Source: Chlamydomonas reinhardtii (lineage: Eukaryota; Chlorophyta; Chlorophyceae; Chlamydomonadales; Chlamydomonadaceae). Taken from it: a stretch of DNA of 64,000 bases. How positions within the stretch are numbered: the first letter of the stretch is position 1; each line of letters opens with the position of its first letter. The position numbers and the translations under genes were made by a program. The notes beneath the pieces were generated by a model, which worked only from the letters and a program-made list of their open reading frames with translations, had not been told where the DNA came from and made no database searches. Below are positions 34,019 through 46,449 of this stretch, in pieces. The stretch spans positions 5,381,195 through 5,445,194 of the forward strand of contig NC_057015.1 of NCBI RefSeq assembly GCF_000002595.2, read 5' to 3'.

Positions 34019-37000
34019 ATGCATCCTCTACGCCCAGGCTTCAATCCGCTGACGGCTGGGCTGCACCAGCCGGCGCCAGCGCCGGGGCCAGGATGGGTGT
34101 CCTTTGACGATGGCCCAAGCGTGGGGGCGGCTCCAGCCTTCCCGGCTCCGCAGCCACAGCTGGCGCAAGCACCCATGACCTCTGGAATGCCTGGCCAGGT
34201 GCCGGGCATCTTGCCCCCGGCAGCAGGCGGCCTCGGAACGGCCACCTCGTTCTCGCCACTGACAACTGCCGCAAACAAATCTACGTTCCCAACGTTTGCC
34301 GCGCTGCACGCCAGCATTGCGCAGCCGCAGACCGCCGCAGCCACAACCCAGCCCGCCATACATCCGTTCAGTGGCCTTCCCGCGGCGGCACCGGTGGTGG
34401 TCAAGCCTGCCGCTGTGGGCGGCAGCGGCGCAGCGGTGCACGCCAACCCATTTGCCGCCAGCGCCAATCCGCAAGGCGCGACGGCCGCGGCACGCAGCAA
34501 TGACCCCTTCGCAAGCCTGGCCATGAGTCAGCCGCCAGCACGGCCGCCGCCCATGGGCGCCTCCTCGTCCAGGCGCCACGTCACCGACCCCTTCGCCGCT
34601 GCGGAGGCGCCACCGGCGTTCCCAACCTTTGCGGCCATCCACGGGCAGGCACCGCCGCCCCCACAGCCGCACTCAGCGCTGACACCGCAGCCTGCATCTA
34701 CCGGCAGCCCCTCGCCGCTCCCGGTCTTCCCGGCGTTTGCGGCCGCGCCGCATCTTCCGCCGCAAGGGGCGGCCCTGGCAGCTGGACCGCCGGCCAGCAA
34801 TGTACAACAGCCTGCCTCTGTCGATGCCGCCAGCTTCGACGCGTTCGTGTCCAGCGCGCTCCGTCCTGTGCCTGCACCTCTAGCACCAGTCGGGGCTGCG
34901 GCTGCGGCTGTGGTCACACCGCCTCCGCCGCCACCCGCCTACACAGCCGCGTTGTCCATGTCGCCGGCGGCGGGGACGGGGCCAGCACCGCCGCCACCAC
35001 CCACTTATGACGACGCCGTCGGGATATCTACACTGCCCCTGCCACCGCCGCCCGCGTACACGGACGCGCTTGCGATGCCTGAGGCTCCATCATTGGGCGT
35101 GGACGGTAGCGGTGTGCTCACACCTCCGCTGCCGCCGCCCGGCTACGACGAGGCGCGGGTGATGCCCTCGGCGGACTCCAGCGGCGCGCTGCCCAACGAC
35201 GTGTCGCTGACGGGGCTCGTGCAGGGGCGCCCGCTGCCCGGTGCACGTGCGCAAGGGCCCAGCGGGCTTGCGATGGGCTCGTTAGGCTCGGCCGTCGTCA
35301 GCAGTGGCGCGGAGGAGAACTGGGCCAGCTTCGGCTCGGAGGTGCACGCGGCCCCGCACCTGACGCGACAGATGACGCATGCCACGGCCGCGGTGGCGGA
35401 GGTGCCGCTGCCGCGGCCGCCGCCCACGGCAACCTTTGGGCCGGGCGGGGCCGCACTGATGCACTCCGGCGGCGTTCACCTGTCGCACGCCGTGCCGCCG
35501 CCGCCGCCGCCCATGGCGCCGCCGCCACTGCCGAAGCAGGTGACGATAGAGGTGCGGCTAGCGCCGCTGAAGCCCAAGGAGGCGGCCCTGCCGGTGCGGC
35601 TTGTCGCTGGCATGGGCAATGTATTTGCGGCGCCCGGCGGCGAGGGCGTGAGCGCTCTGCAGTGGATGCTGTGGCCGCTGCAGCCACCCGCGGGTGCTGG
35701 TGGATCCGGCCCGCACGGGCCAGTAGTGGATGGGGCGTTGCCGCTGGCATACCAGATGCCTGCGGGGGGAAAGCAAGCTAGGGATGACGGTGGCTCGGCG
35801 CGTGCGGGGGACAAGCAAGCCGTGGAGGACTGGGACTCGGCCCCTGCCGCGATGCTGTTTGTGCCGCCCTCGTGTGAGGCGGCCGTGACGTGCATGCTGC
35901 TGGACGAGCAGAGCGGCAGCCTGTGGACAGGTGGGTGTGGACGGAGCTGGCGGTGGGGATATGCGGGATGTAGGGCAATAAATGCGGCGCTCGCAAGCTG
36001 GCAGCGCGTGTGCAGTGCTGGCGGGTCAACTAACGCATGGGCTGCATTGCTGCTGCTTGCACAGGCCACAAGGATGGCAAGGTTGCGCGCTGGAGCGTCC
36101 TGCAGGGCCGCGTTGCGCAGTACCAGCACCACTGGAAGGTGTGCGCTGGCAGCAAGGAATGCACCTGAATGGACGGAGCGTGCCACCAGCTCGGGAGTTT
36201 GTACCGCATGCCGAGTTCGCTATCTTGCATCCAGCCCTTATACCACGGTGAACCTGTCCGCTCTGCTGTTGTTGTCTGTCCAGGCACATGCGTATGGGAA
36301 GGTGACGAGCCTGGTGCTGACGCCGTGGGGAGAGCTGTGGACGGCTTCGTCATCAGGCTCGGTGCGGGCGTGGCAGTACCTCGCAGCCATACCAGGTGCG
36401 CGCTCAGGCCAGCGGGCAGGATGTGGCATTTTGCTCCGTAGCACCACCACCGCAACTCGGGGAGCACTGTATGCCTGTACGGCAACATACTTGAAGCTTT
36501 GGCACGCATGTGACACAGCCGTCTGACACACCCTTATGTGCGCCCCGGCGCAGCGACGCGCCCGCCCATCCGTATGTTCGAGTGCCGCCGCGAGCGGCTG
36601 GCGCGGGGCTCCACGCTCCGCAATGCCGCACCTCGGCCGCACAGCAAGGTGCGGCTGATGGCCCTGGGCCCCGGCGGCCGCGTGGTGTGGACGGCGGGCC
36701 GCAGCGGCATGGCGCTGTGGGGCGCCTACGACGGCGAGTTCTTGGGCTCGCTTAGCCCGGGGACCGAGAGGGAGACTGGCGCGCCTGGCGGCACGGCCGG
36801 CACGGCCTCGGCGGGCGCCACGGGCGCAGTGTACCCGTCAGGCGGCGGCCTGGCGCGGCCCGGCACCATGTCCAATTACGCGGCGGCGTACGCGGGCGAG
36901 ACGGGCGCTGGCGGCGTGCTGGGCCGGGAGGGGCGCGACGCGCAGCAGCAGATGGACATCAACTCCCGGACGGTGAGGTTGCCAGACCAGGAGTGGGGTT

Positions 37001-39742
37001 GGGGGTGGCGGCATAGGGACAGCGCACCTAACTGAGAGCGTTGCCCGCCGCGCTGTTTCGAGTAGGCTTTCTTGCCATCATTGTCATGATGCTGCATGCG
37101 CCAGGCTGGACAGATTGGTTTCTGAGCACTGCAACCTGCCGGTACCTGCTGGGTGTAACAGGGTCTGGAGCCGGTGCTCATTGAGCGCAAGTTCGAGCGC
37201 GCACCGCCGCCGGAGGACAACGACGATGGCGACGGCGGCACAGAGGCGGACCTGGGCACGCAGGTGTTCAAGGGGCTGGCGGGCGCCGCCAAGTTCGCGG
37301 CCAAGTGGGGCAAGAAGATCGCCAAAAATGTGGTGCGTTCCGGGGGTGTCATTGTTGCAATGATGTGTGCTGTATTGGGGGATGGGGCTTGGGTAGGTGG
37401 GGGCTGAGGTGATGTGGTATTGCCGTTTGTGTCGTGGTCCAGTGTGATCGAGCGCAAGTGCGCACACCTCTGGCGCCGTAGCGTTACATGATTGCATGAG
37501 CCCAGGGCCCGGCAACACCTCCGGTAACCTCCGCCACGCATGCAGGGTGAGCTGCAAGCTGCGGCCTCGGGAGGTGGCAAGGACTCGGCAGCGGATGACT
37601 GGGCTGAAGGCGGCAAGGGTGCTGGCTACGGCGCCGCGGGCGGCGGCGGCGGCAGCTCTGCCGGTCTGGCGGGTCGCGGCAAGGTGGTGGCGATGGTGCC
37701 GGGTCTGGATGGCTCCATGTTTGTGGCGTTCAAGAACGGCGTGGTGGACAAGTACACCGAGTGGGGCAAGTGAGTCGGGGGAGGGGGGAGGGGGGAGGGG
37801 CGCTGCCGCGCCGCACCTGCGTTGCTTGTGGCCGGTGTAAACCCGGAGCGTTTTGTGCCTGGTTGCGCCAAGACCTTGCCGTTCACCCACCGCCTGCCAG
37901 CTACCTCGTGCGATGAAAGCGGCCGTGCCCCGCCATGCCCCACCCTTCCTGCCATGCCCGCCACGTGTCGCTCATGCCTGAAACCCCACCCCGCGCCACC
38001 CACGGGTCGCATTGCCTGCAGGCTGCTGTGGTCACGGGACTTCGGTCGCGAGCCGCAGCTGTGCTGTGCCGCGCTGGCGGGTACGCAGCTGTGGCTGGGC
38101 GGCACGGACGGCTGCATCCGCGCAGTCACGGCTGCGGCCGGCGAGCTGAGTCGCGCCTGGAAGGCCTTTGACTTCCCGGTCGTGGCCCTGGCGCACGACG
38201 CCAACCCCTTCCGCGGCCTGGGCCTGGTGTATGGGCTGTCGGAGCACGGCAGCGTGCGGGCGTGGCCGGCCGCGCTGCCGGACGAGGCGACGCTGGTGCA
38301 GTGGAGGGTGCGTTGGCGATGGGGATGCGGGGTGAAGGGATGTGTGAGAACTGGAGGGCTGTGTGGTGTTGCAGGGCTGCTGGGGGTGTGGGGTGAGGTC
38401 GGGACGTGTCTTGCGGGGCCCCACCCTGCTTGTGCGTCAGCATGCCGCTACTTACCTGTTCCGGCTGCCCGCAGGACGGACTGGAGCCTTGCCTCACGCG
38501 GCACCAGCTGCGCGTGCTGGCGGGCACCTGGAACGTCAACGAGACGCGGCCGGCGCCGTCGTCGCTGACCACCTGGCTGAGGTCGGGTGCCGCCACCGCA
38601 GACATCGTGGCCATCGCCCTGCAGGTGTGGCTCGCGCGGAGGGGGACTGGTCATACGCCTGAGCGCAGCGATTGGGTTCCGCGCGTCTGCATGGGGCCAA
38701 CGTGCGTGCGGCCGGCCACACCGCGCCCCTCCTGTTGTCGCACCTGTGCTGCCTGACCGCGTGCCCACACTCATCACGCCCGCGCAGGAGGTGGAGGTGG
38801 GCACCAGCAGTGTAGCCATGGACGCGGCACGCAACCTGCTGTACAAGACCATGCTGGTGGGCAGGGGAGGGGGGGAAATGAAGGTAGCGACCGCGCTGGC
38901 CACTTTATGCTAATAGCCACTTTGTGCTAATAGCCCTTTTGCCTTTTCGGTATGCGGTTCTGCGCAGTCCGCTTAGCAGTGTCCGCTCCCATCACCCATA
39001 AAACATGGCCGTTGTTGCATCGGCGACCTACTCAGCGCTCGACCATTTTACTGAGAGCTCGCCTCCCCGCTGACCCCACGCCGTGACCCGCAGGAGCGCG
39101 GCAACCAGAACGCGCAGTGGTGGGCCTCGGAGCTTGCCGTTGCGCTGACAACCGCGAGTGGCGGCGCCAGCTGGGACCGTGTGGGCCTGCGCCAGATGAG
39201 CGGCATGCTGGCGCTTGTGTTCTGCCGCGCTCAGTTGAGGCCGCACGTGGGCGAGGTGGCCACCGCCAGCGTGCCCTGCGGCGTCATGGGAGTGGGCGGC
39301 AACAAGGGCGCCGTCGCAGTGTCCATGTCCGTGTACAGGTGCGCAGTGGGATATGCTGCTGGTGCTTGGGCGCACGTTCGCGGGGTTTAGGTGGCTCTCT
39401 GGCGCGCTCCTGGGGACGGTTTGCGCATGGACTAGACGGATGCGGTATGCGACGATTACAACAAGATTCGGTGTCTCAGCCACGCTGCCACAATCGTGGA
39501 CCGCATCACGCCACATGACGTCCTAACGCGCTGATAGTGCTTACCTTCGACGGTATCAGTACCCTAACCGGCTGTTCCGATACCGCCCGCTCGCCATCTA
39601 CAGGCGGCGCATCATGTTTGTGTGCTCCCACTTCGCAGCGCACCAGGAGCGGGTGGATGAGCGCAACGACAACTACAACAAGATTGTGCGCCAGTTGCAC
39701 TTTGAGAACACCAGCAAGGCCGCGGCGCGCATGGCTAGCCAC

Positions 39743-39773
<31 letters not shown>

Positions 39774-41444
39774 CGGGCGCGGAGCCAGTCCTGATCCGCG
39801 ATGACAGCGACCTGGATGCGGCGGCGGCCGCCGTGGTGCAGTCGTCCGCGGAGGGAGGCGGCGCCGACGCCGGGGCCGCGGTGGCCCAGGCCATTGCGGA
39901 AGCGGCGGCGGACGACGGGCACGGCCCGGGCATGGCGGACGCGGCGATGCTTGTATGGGCAGGTGACTTCAACTACCGCATCAATGGTCCCTATCTTGCG
40001 GTGGTAGAAGCCGCCCGCGCCGGCAGGTTCGCAGAGCTGTACACGATGGACCAGGTGAGTGGCAAGTGGATTTGTGGCTGGGCAGGGAAGGAGCGAGGCA
40101 GGGGACAGCAGGGATGGGGCCAACGTGCCGGCGCTTCCTCATTATCATGTTTAGGGTTTGTACGCACGGTTTGTACGGGAAGGGTAACCTGCTGCACTGG
40201 GGCGGGGCTGCGGCGGAGCGTTCACGCGTTACTAGGCGGGAGCTCGCGGCGCAGTACCTGGCAGGCTTGGGTATCGCTGGCACGCATGGCACCAGCTCTG
40301 CTCCCACCCGCCCTTTCTCCTGTTCTCCGCTCACCTCTCCTGTCCTCCCTCCCCATGCCCCTGCAGTGCCGTGAGCAGATGGAGAAGGGCAACGTGTTCC
40401 GCGGCCTGCGTGAGCCGCTGCCGCTGGGGCACCCGCTGTTCGTGCCCACCTACAAATTCGACAAGGGCGAGCCGGTGCGCCCCGGCAGGGATGGGCGCCT
40501 GGAGCTGCCGTATGACACCAGCGACAAGCAGCGCGTGCCGGCCTGGACCGACCGGATCTTCTACCGCGGCTCTCGGCCGGGCAGCCTGGGTGCGTGCGCG
40601 TGGGGTTTGGTCTTCCGTCGATGTGCGGGGAGGTGTGTGTCACGGGTGACACGTCTGCAGGCGGGCTGCAACCTTAAAGTCTTTCCCGCTATGCCCATGA
40701 GACCTGCCGCTTACTACTCGCGTGGTGCCCCCTGACACGCGCCTGTGGTCCCGCTCGCCCTGTTGCGGCCCCGCAGACATGGCTGGCGAGGAGGTGCAGG
40801 TGGGCGTGGCGCAGCCCCTGGACTACAACTGCTGCCTGGAGCTGAACGACTCGGACCACAAGCCCGTCTACGCCATCCTGCAGGTGCTGCTTCCCGGCTA
40901 CAAGCAGGAAGCCAAGCGCCTGCACAGTCTGGCTATTGCGGCGGTACTGCACCGCGCCGCCGTCACCTCGGCTATTAAGTCGGCGGCAGCGGTGGACGCG
41001 TCTGCAGTCGTTGGCGGCCCCCGGCCGCCGCCGCTGCCGCCGCCAGTGCACGCATCCACCCATTCGCTGCAGGTGCGCGCGGGCATCGAGACGCCGTCCT
41101 TCGTGGACGTGCGCAACAGCAGTACCGCGGCCTTGCTGGTGCACGTATCCGTGCAGCGGCCGGGGCCGGGAGCCGGCACGCCGGGCCCGCTGCCGACGTG
41201 GCTAGAGGTCAGCCCCACCAACTTCATACTGCTTCCGGCGGACGCACACGCTGGGCCGGGAACTGGGGAGCCTGGGCAGGGGTCGCTCGTGCGTGTGTTC
41301 TTGCGGGCTGCGAGTGGCGCTTCGGAGGGCGGTCGTGTGCCAGGTCCGGTGCGGTTGCACTTCAGCGTGCGGCCTGTGTGGGCGGCGCCCCAGACGCTGG
41401 CAGGAGTGCCGGGCCCGGTGGTGAGCGTGAGCGTTATTGGATGA
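34019..41444 (+). CDS. Type II inositol polyphosphate 5-phosphatase with WD40-like propeller (FRA3/5PTase12-14-like)
   Basis: Long first exon (34019 to about 35930) followed by about a dozen short ones, ending TGA 41442-41444. Residues 1 to about 560 are disordered, Pro/Ala-rich, with one NPF, two DPF, three FP[TA]FAA motifs and four PPxY motifs. Beta-propeller blades follow ([66 protein letters not shown]). The catalytic domain shows [57 protein letters not shown] and SDHKPVYA, the signature residues of Mg-dependent 5-phosphatases. A C-terminal immunoglobulin-like tail (about 41080-41440) resembles the ASH/MSP-type end of this family. Order and domains match plant WD40-5PTases such as FRAGILE FIBER3, which act on phosphoinositides or inositol phosphates. 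A 10-residue polyQ lies inside the catalytic domain. The start is uncertain: an upstream exon joining at GCCCAG (34038) is possible. Confidence 0.87.
39742..39772. repeat. CAG repeat encoding polyglutamine in the 5-phosphatase
   Basis: Ten consecutive Gln codons (nine CAG, one CAA) in an exon between the [10 protein letters not shown] and WAGDFNYRI motifs, within a loop insertion of about 90 residues. Length variation here would keep frame. Confidence 0.85.
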
Positions 41445-42604
41445 TAGCGTAGCGTTTTGTGGGGCGCGGTGCGGTACAGGCGTTTAAGGTTGGCGAACAT
41501 AAGGTGTTACACTCTGGTCGTGCTGGTGATTCAATGCGCTGGAATTGGTCGTCAACACCTGCATAATGTCATGTTGTACCACTGCCGCGCCTGTGGCCAT
41601 GCTGCACGTGAAGAGCGTTGTGGACGATTGCTTTAGAGGTATACATGAACTTCTCATTGCTCAGTGCGAAGGAGGCTCATGAGTGCCACTGTGGTAAGAC
41701 GGTACTGGCTATGGGGTCACATCAAAGGTCGGCTGGCCTAGTCTCACACTGCGGAGCTGTGATTCGACGTGCCGAAAGCATCGGGGCCACTGGAATGCCT
41801 GCATGGTTTGTTGGGGGTACTTGACTGTGCCACGGATGGCCGTGAGGGCCTTGACCTCAGATTACAGCTGCAGTTCATGAAATGCTGTCTTTCTTCATTG
41901 CGGTGCAGTGATTCGCACTGTCGCAGACCAGGTGCTTCCACGCGAGGCGGTAGCGAATGCAAACTCAGCGACGCAGGCCTCGATGCCCCCTCCACAACGA
42001 CACCCAAAACAGTTCAACCCCTCTCCGCAAACGCACTCACTAACCGATAACACGCACAGACATACAATGCCGAGGATTTCGAGTATACTATACCGGCTAA
42101 GCCACGCATGATGACGCCCTCCGTCCCTTTCCGCTCGTGGGACGTCGATGCGTTTCCGCACTTCCCTCCCATTCTCCCACGGTGGTTCAGGGAGGGCAGT
42201 AATTGCCATGGCACGTATTTCGCTATCGTATCCAGCGTAGACGGCTCACGCGTGTTGTGCGATGCGCACGCCCACGCCTAGCTCCAATCCGCATCCCACA
42301 CCGGACCCATTCCCCAAGACGCTTACGCTGCTCACACGAGCGCACGTACTGCCAACGCTCTCCACTAAGCCGCCCAACAGGGCCATCACCACCACCAGCT
42401 AGGCAGCGCGGCATCGATGATTTTACCACTCCTCACACGAGACGAAGCCCCTACGCCTGAGCACCCTGGGTGCACACCCACGTGCACATCCGGTGACCGC
42501 GTCCGTGCACCTCGCCCGCTACGGCTTTCGGTTCCAGGTCCAAGTTCCACCATGCGCCTCCTTGCCTGTGGCTGTAACCCGCCTGCTCGCGCGGCGCCTG
42601 CTGC
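41445..42604. other. Convergent 3' UTR interval (5-phosphatase / DUF212 gene)
   Basis: 1.16 kb between two convergent stop codons. No coding frame was recognised. TTACA at 41862-41866 is a possible minus-strand poly(A) signal for the DUF212 gene, giving a 3' UTR of about 740 nt. I found no TGTAA for the phosphatase gene before 42565. Confidence 0.5.
41862..41866 (-). promoter_or_regulatory. Candidate poly(A) signal TGTAA of the DUF212 gene
   Basis: TTACA on the plus strand, about 740 nt beyond the minus-strand stop at 42605. Motif only. Confidence 0.3.
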
Positions 42605-44560
42605 TCAGCACGCCGGGAAGAACAGGCCCACCGCCAGGCCGAGCAGGCCACCGCAGACCACCTGTAGGAATGGCACAAGTCAAATGCCAACACGAAAGCA
42701 GCGTCACATCCTTTCTGGGCGTAGGACGCCTATCGCGCTGAAAAATGCAACAGCTCAGGACACAGGAAGTCAATGCGCGCAGAACCCACATAGCCTGGCA
42801 CTCCAGTCTCACAAGTGAAGTTGCTGGCACCCGACGCTGTCACATACGACGACATACGCCTGGCGGCTGCCCTGCTGCGCTGCCTCACCTGGCGCGGCGT
42901 GTGCCCCAGCACCTCTTTGAGCTTCACCTCGCCCATGGGGTGGTCGTCATCCAGTAGCTCGTCAATCACTTTGTTCAGCACCTCCGCCTGCTTGCCTGCG
43001 TACCGTGGTGCATGCGCAACAGACGGTGCATGCTACTTCAGTCTTCAAAGTTCTCGTTTGAGTATTTGTTACTAGCACCAAGATCTGCACTAGATGCCGA
43101 TTCACCCAGCTCACGCCAGAGGCTTAGCCTCGACACCCACGCCCTCCTACTCATGAAGCGTCCCATTTGCGTCCATGGCGGGCACAACAGACTGAGCAGG
43201 ATGCAGCCAAGAACCGACACCGAGACACAAGCCCTTGGCCTGGGCCGCCATACCTAGTGGACATACCGTACGCTTGCGTGCGCATCACGGCGCCGAACCC
43301 CCAGGAAGTTGCACACATGCGATACATGTCCCATTGTCCTATGTTACCACTGTCTGCCCTGGGCTGGGCAGGGAAGCCCGCAGCACGCCACGCCACGTCG
43401 GTCCCATCTTACGCCCGCACCTGCATGCCGCCGGACACCCATGGCGTCGTACATGACAATGACGCTGAAGCACAGGCAGGCCGCGAACAGGGGGCTGCCC
43501 AGCCCCTGCTGGATGGCGATGGCCGTCGTGATGCCCTGCGCGCGCGTCACCACAGTCAGATTACTGATGGTAGGGAGCTGTTTACACGAGGCGTACACTG
43601 TGACGCTGTGGCGGCGAGAATCCGCCGTATGCAGATGGTGGCAGCCCCAAAGCACATCAACTCACGCCTTTATGAGCCCGCGCTCCGGGCTACCGGTACA
43701 CAAATGGCGTCGACTCACCGCGCACAGGGACGAGTGTGAGGAGGGCATGCCGCCAGACTCCAGCATCGCCCCGAGGTCCCAGACGCCTTTCTTAAAACGT
43801 TTCGTAAATATCTGAGTTGGTACAACACAAATACGTGTGAGGGGAATGTGAGATAAGGCCAAGGCACGCTACCCGGCAGCACAGGTAGGTAACGAGGTGC
43901 CCGACCATGGCCACCGGTGGGACCGGCACGGCGCAGCAAGAGCAGATGGTTGGCGCAAAACCCACGGACACCGCACCTTGAGGAACTGAGCAGAGAACCA
44001 GGACCAGAAGCCGACCAGGAAGACGCGGTTGGTGAGCAGGTCAGCCACCCCGTTGCCGGGAACCGGGGGAATCGCTAAGCCCGCAGCCAGCAGGGGCACA
44101 GCCAGACCCGGCTGTGCCATCGAGCTGTTGTCGGCAAGGATTGCGCTGCAAGAATTTTGGAGATGGGAATTTATTCGCGAGCGCGGAAATCCACTCCTTG
44201 CCCGCAAATCAATGCCGGGAGCGTTATGGAGCATGGCAAGCGTTAGAGCCCCTTTTACGCGATCTCGGCCGCTAAGTTCATTTGTGGCCTGTACCTGTCG
44301 AATTGACGTCGCATTGACCGATTCGCCTTCAGGGCCTTAAGGACGAGGCCCCGGCGCGCGTTGTCAAGGACCAAGCCCACCGCTTGCGCGAGCTGAAGTG
44401 GCCCAGCATTGCCTGACGTCGACGGCCCCACATTTGCAGATGCACTTGCGCTGCAAATATGAGAGGATCGCTGCTCGCCAACGCGGGGAGGCGCTGCAAT
44501 CCGCCGATGCTGCCCAGCAACGCGCAACCCCGCACCCCGCTGTACCAACCCAGTCTGCAT
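42605..44560 (-). CDS. DUF212 / YuiD-like membrane protein (acid phosphatase/vanadium haloperoxidase-related), plastid-targeted
   Basis: Six exons join in exact phase: 44560-44319, 44145-43977, 43811-43719, 43535-43421, 42995-42889 and 42661-42605 (TGA), giving 260 aa. The first about 75 residues are basic and Ser/Ala-rich with an ICSASASANVG stretch, a typical chloroplast transit peptide. The mature part follows the DUF212 pattern: LTNRVFLVGFWSWFSAQFLK (TM1), DLGAMLESGGMPSSHSSLCA, TTAIAIQQGLGSPLF, FSVIVMYDAMGVRRHAGKQA, EVLNKVIDEL, VKLKEVLGHTPRQVVCGGLL and a last membrane segment ending FFPAC. GMPSSHS and YDAMGVRRHAGKQAEVLN are the family signatures, distantly similar to PAP2 phosphatase/haloperoxidase active sites. 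The enzymatic reaction is not established for this family as far as I know. It is convergent with the 5-phosphatase gene. Confidence 0.88.
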
Positions 44561-45244
44561 TTGCTAACACAAGCCGAAAAGGTAGCTGAGAGCGTGAGCG
44601 TCTGGGCTGGGCACGAACCAGCTTGCACGTTATGGAACCAACAGACGTCAAAGCTGTATTAATATGTGCTAATGAGAGGTTTGGGTCGCACTTGCTTTTG
44701 GAGAGCAATTAGACTGCTGAGGACTGCCGGATTCGTGCCTACCCAATCCGACCTATGCCGACTCATCCCCGACAGTGGCGGTGTGACGTCTGTGACGGAG
44801 ATCAAATCATTTGCTTGCACGATTGCGGGGCTAAGTGCCCACAAGGGGACCAGGGTAGAAGGCGCAAAGGGCTTCCACACTCCCCTCAAGCCAACCCGCA
44901 TGGACCACCACGGGACTACTCCAACTTGCCCCTTGCCCTGTCCCATCGCACGCACCACCGCATGGACTCGATGCACATGCCTGCAGTCGTCCCAACGCCC
45001 AAGTCGTCCCGAGGGTCCTGTCCGAACCATCAAACAGCATTGCTACTCTTCTGGGCCGCGCTCAGCGTCTTGGACGATGGTGAAGGATGCGCTCTACTCA
45101 CGCAACGCGAATATGCTTGAATGCAGTGCCATCATTCCATCAATCGTCTGAGTTCGTGGCGTCGGCGTGTCTTGCGTCGTGTGGCGTGCCGAGCGTCTGA
45201 CAAAGTCCCTGCCCTTAACTGTAAACGTGGTGGTTTTGGCGCCG
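44561..45244. other. Upstream region of the DUF212 gene and unassigned DNA
   Basis: Contains the DUF212 promoter and about 600 bp with an open plus-strand frame (44672-45151, MRGLGRTCFW...) that shows no recognisable domain. Around 44909-44947 there is partial similarity to 26740-26780 (shared CCAACTTGCC and GTCCCATCGCAC), so part of this interval may be old repeat sequence. Confidence 0.35.
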
Positions 45245-45715
45245 GGCCTTCCCCCTTCGCAAGCCGCCTCAGCTCCACCGGCATCGGGCGCTTCCGGCCC
45301 TGCTGCAGCGGCTGCCGCAGCTACTGCTGCTTCAGCCGCCGTGCCACTGCCACGTGCGCCGCCCTCCGCCTTCATGGGCTTCAACCCCGCCTTGGCGCAC
45401 GTGCTAGGCCGCGCATACAGCTCTGCTGCCGCGCCCGCGCCCACTGCGCCCTCTGCAGCCGCCGATGCCGCAGCGGGCAGCGCTGCTGCGGCGCATGCCC
45501 CCGGCTCCTTCCACCTGTACGACACCACTGGCCTTGACGCCGCCAAGTGCATCCGGTGCCGCGGCGGAATGCGCGAGCTGGTGTACCTGCACAACAACAA
45601 CACCGTGGCGCACCGCGCCTTCTGCCGCGCCTGCAGCGCCGCCGACGGCCGGGCTGTGGGCGAGCCGTGCCCACTGTGCAACCAGCCCGTGGAGCGCGTG
45701 CTCAGCATGTACTGA
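45245..45715 (+). pseudogene. Displaced copy of the C-terminal RING module of the 48129-53691 gene
   Basis: 471 bp match 53221-53691 at a constant offset of 7976 with no indels. I count about 17 substitutions, roughly 96% identity. The copy ends exactly at the stop codon (TGA here, TAA there) and starts at GGCCTTCCCCCTTCG; outside these limits the sequences are unrelated. It encodes the linker (FMGFNPALAHVLGRAYSS), then LYDTTGLDAAKCIRCRGG, the cysteine/histidine RING ligands and CPLCNQPVERVLSMY. The frame is open back to 45167, but there is no upstream in-frame ATG. Most likely it is a truncated segmental duplicate. Because the frame and all RING ligands are intact, use as a terminal exon of an unrecognised gene cannot be excluded. 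Confidence 0.8.
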
Positions 45716-46449
45716 GTGTTCAGAGACGGCTGGGGAGGGAGGAGCGTGCAGGAGGGCTGCCTCCGGAAGGCACAGATGTGGAGACCCGCAGCTGATGGGA
45801 GGCTTGCTATGCTGTGAGGTCTGGGGCATGTGCGCGAGGAGATCGTCCACTGCTGTTTCTGCGGTACTGACGAACCTGTACGGGCTGAACTATTGTTGCA
45901 AGGCGCCGAAGTCCGGTACGAGTACGGTATACCCTGGCTGTGTTTACGATTCCCCATTAGGGCCTGAACAAGTACCTCACCGCTGAGCAAGGCTGCTGTA
46001 GTCAGTTTTGTGGAGGCGGTGCGGATGTGAAGATTTGCACTGGCAACAAATACTCTGACACAGCTCACAGGCTAGCTGGCGTAACGCACTTCGTGACTTC
46101 GGCACGTGTGCTGCAGTGCCGCTCTGGGCACTGGAAGCGCCTCACCTTGCGCCTCGCCGTGGGCCCCAGTTAAGTCATCCCCGCCTTTCGGTCCACCATG
46201 CAACAGCAAGCCCTTAACTCGGTCCTGCCCGTCACCCCGGGCCGTTCTCGGAAGGAGGAGCCCATAGCTTACAGCTTAGCGCCCTCGCTCTGCATCACCG
46301 CATCCATGCGTCTGGGAATACTGCGCACGGGGCAAGCAACGTGACTCGCCACGAGTTCTCACAAGCATACATCAGGAGTGCGCATGCATGCATGCATGCA
46401 TGCTATGCGCGGTTGTCCCGCCCGCCCACCGCGTGCCCAAGCCACTCAC
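45716..46449. other. Unassigned interval with short ATGC repeat
   Basis: No coding frame recognised. GCATGCATG... at 46382-46403 is a short (ATGC)n repeat. The sequence around 46200-46330 shows no motif I can name. Confidence 0.45.

Noticed and set aside
44666-45151. 161-codon plus-strand open frame
   Set aside because: It begins at GTG in the open-frame sense, shows no motif or splice context, and partly overlaps repeat-like sequence.
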